A stretch of 5,615 bases of DNA from an uncultured Spongiibacteraceae bacterium (GTDB taxonomy: Bacteria; Pseudomonadota; Gammaproteobacteria; Pseudomonadales; CAMLJR01). The notes under the pieces are model-generated. The model was not told the origin of the DNA and did not search any database. It saw only the letters and a list, made by a program, of their open reading frames with translations. A program made the position numbers and the translations under genes. The DNA is taken from NCBI GenBank assembly GCA_946480345.1, contig CAMLJR010000167.1, forward strand, positions 1 through 5,615, written 5' to 3'. Shown one piece after another: positions 5,275 through 5,615 of this stretch. Position 1 is the stretch's first letter, and each line of letters opens with the position of its first letter.

Positions 5275-5615
5275 ATGTCGCTGCTCTACAAGACGATGAG
5301 TTCACCCGTGGGAGAACTGACATTGGTCGCGAACGAATCGGCGCTCGCCGCGATTCTGTGGGAAAACGATAAACCGACGCGGGTACGGCTCGGCCCGATG
5401 CGCGCCATCGCAAACACTCCGATTCTCAACGAAGCAGAACAACAGCTAAACGAATATTTCGCGGGAACCAGAACGCGCTTTGAATTGGCGCTCGATTTTG
5501 TCGGCACCGAATTTCAGCGCAAAGTCTGGGCGGCGTTGCTGACAATTCCTTTCGGCGAAACACGCAGCTACAGCGATATCGCGCTGCAAATCGGCAACGC
5601 GAATGCGGTGCGTGC
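5275..5615 (+). CDS. ogt: Methylated-DNA--[protein]-cysteine S-methyltransferase, Ogt/MGMT type (3' end missing)
   Basis: Suicide DNA-repair protein that would move the alkyl group from O6-alkylguanine (or O4-alkylthymine) to its own cysteine. The first 113 codons are visible, starting MSLLYKTMSSPVGELTLVAN, typical of the Ogt/MGMT N-terminal ribonuclease-H-like domain. After a variable middle (LNEAEQQLNEYFAGTRTRFE, 51-70) the DNA-binding domain begins with TEFQRKVWAALLTIPFGETR (78-97) and SYSDIALQIGNANAVRA (98-114, last codon incomplete). The active-site PCHRV motif should follow within about 30 residues and lies beyond the window, so catalytic competence cannot be confirmed here. Family members have about 155-180 residues. 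There is a good AGGAG site, and a 20-bp direct repeat lies immediately upstream. It is divergent from the Ada/AlkA fusion, which lacks this activity, so the two genes together rebuild the functions of E. coli Ada plus AlkA. Confidence 0.93.
   Translation, partial: MSLLYKTMSSPVGELTLVANESALAAILWENDKPTRVRLGPMRAIANTPILNEAEQQLNEYFAGTRTRFELALDFVGTEFQRKVWAALLTIPFGETRSYSDIALQIGNANAVR

Noticed and set aside
1..5615. Mobile elements, CRISPR arrays, tRNA or rRNA genes
   Set aside because: No transposase or integrase sequence, no regularly spaced repeat-spacer units and no tRNA-like cloverleaf were found on either strand; all large open frames have ordinary chromosomal functions.

Overview
The window looks like an ordinary stretch of a bacterial chromosome of moderate GC content. 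It is densely coded, uses ATG and GTG starts with AGGAG-type ribosome sites, and carries no transposase, integrase, phage or CRISPR sequence. The gene styles suggest a proteobacterium, perhaps a gammaproteobacterium: an Ada/AlkA fusion beside an Ogt-type methyltransferase, a COG2509-type flavoprotein, a SpoU methylase, and a Gln-rich mini-protein next to an SDR. No rRNA or other phylogenetic marker is present, so this placement is only a guess.

Left part (1-2052, + strand). The 3' portion of an uncharacterised FAD-dependent dehydrogenase gene enters from the left edge. Its stop overlaps the ATG of a SpoU/TrmH-family RNA 2'-O-ribose methyltransferase gene (TAATG). The two genes are probably co-transcribed and translationally coupled.

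Middle part (2081-3334, - strand). This pair converges on the methyltransferase gene. The first gene encodes a 64-residue protein that is 44% glutamine and has almost no hydrophobic residues. It is followed after 33 nt by a classical NADP-type short-chain dehydrogenase/reductase with an unusual C-terminal extension: a polar linker, then a hydrophobic segment. A 296-nt non-coding stretch lies upstream of the pair.

Right part (3631-5615). This is a divergent DNA-alkylation repair locus. On the - strand is a 483-residue fusion of an Ada-type methyl-sensing zinc domain, an AraC-type DNA-binding domain and an AlkA 3-methyladenine glycosylase. On the + strand an Ogt/MGMT O6-alkylguanine methyltransferase gene begins and runs off the right edge. 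The 192-nt shared intergenic region holds a perfect 13-bp inverted repeat and a 20-bp-period imperfect direct repeat next to the ogt ribosome site. Both are plausible binding sites for the AraC-type domain of the fusion. The likely logic is that methyl damage transferred to the Ada domain turns the fusion into an activator of its own gene and of ogt, so that base excision and direct reversal are induced together.

I see no wholly new system. The least explained items are the Gln-rich mini-protein paired with the tailed SDR, and the repeat architecture of the divergent promoter region.
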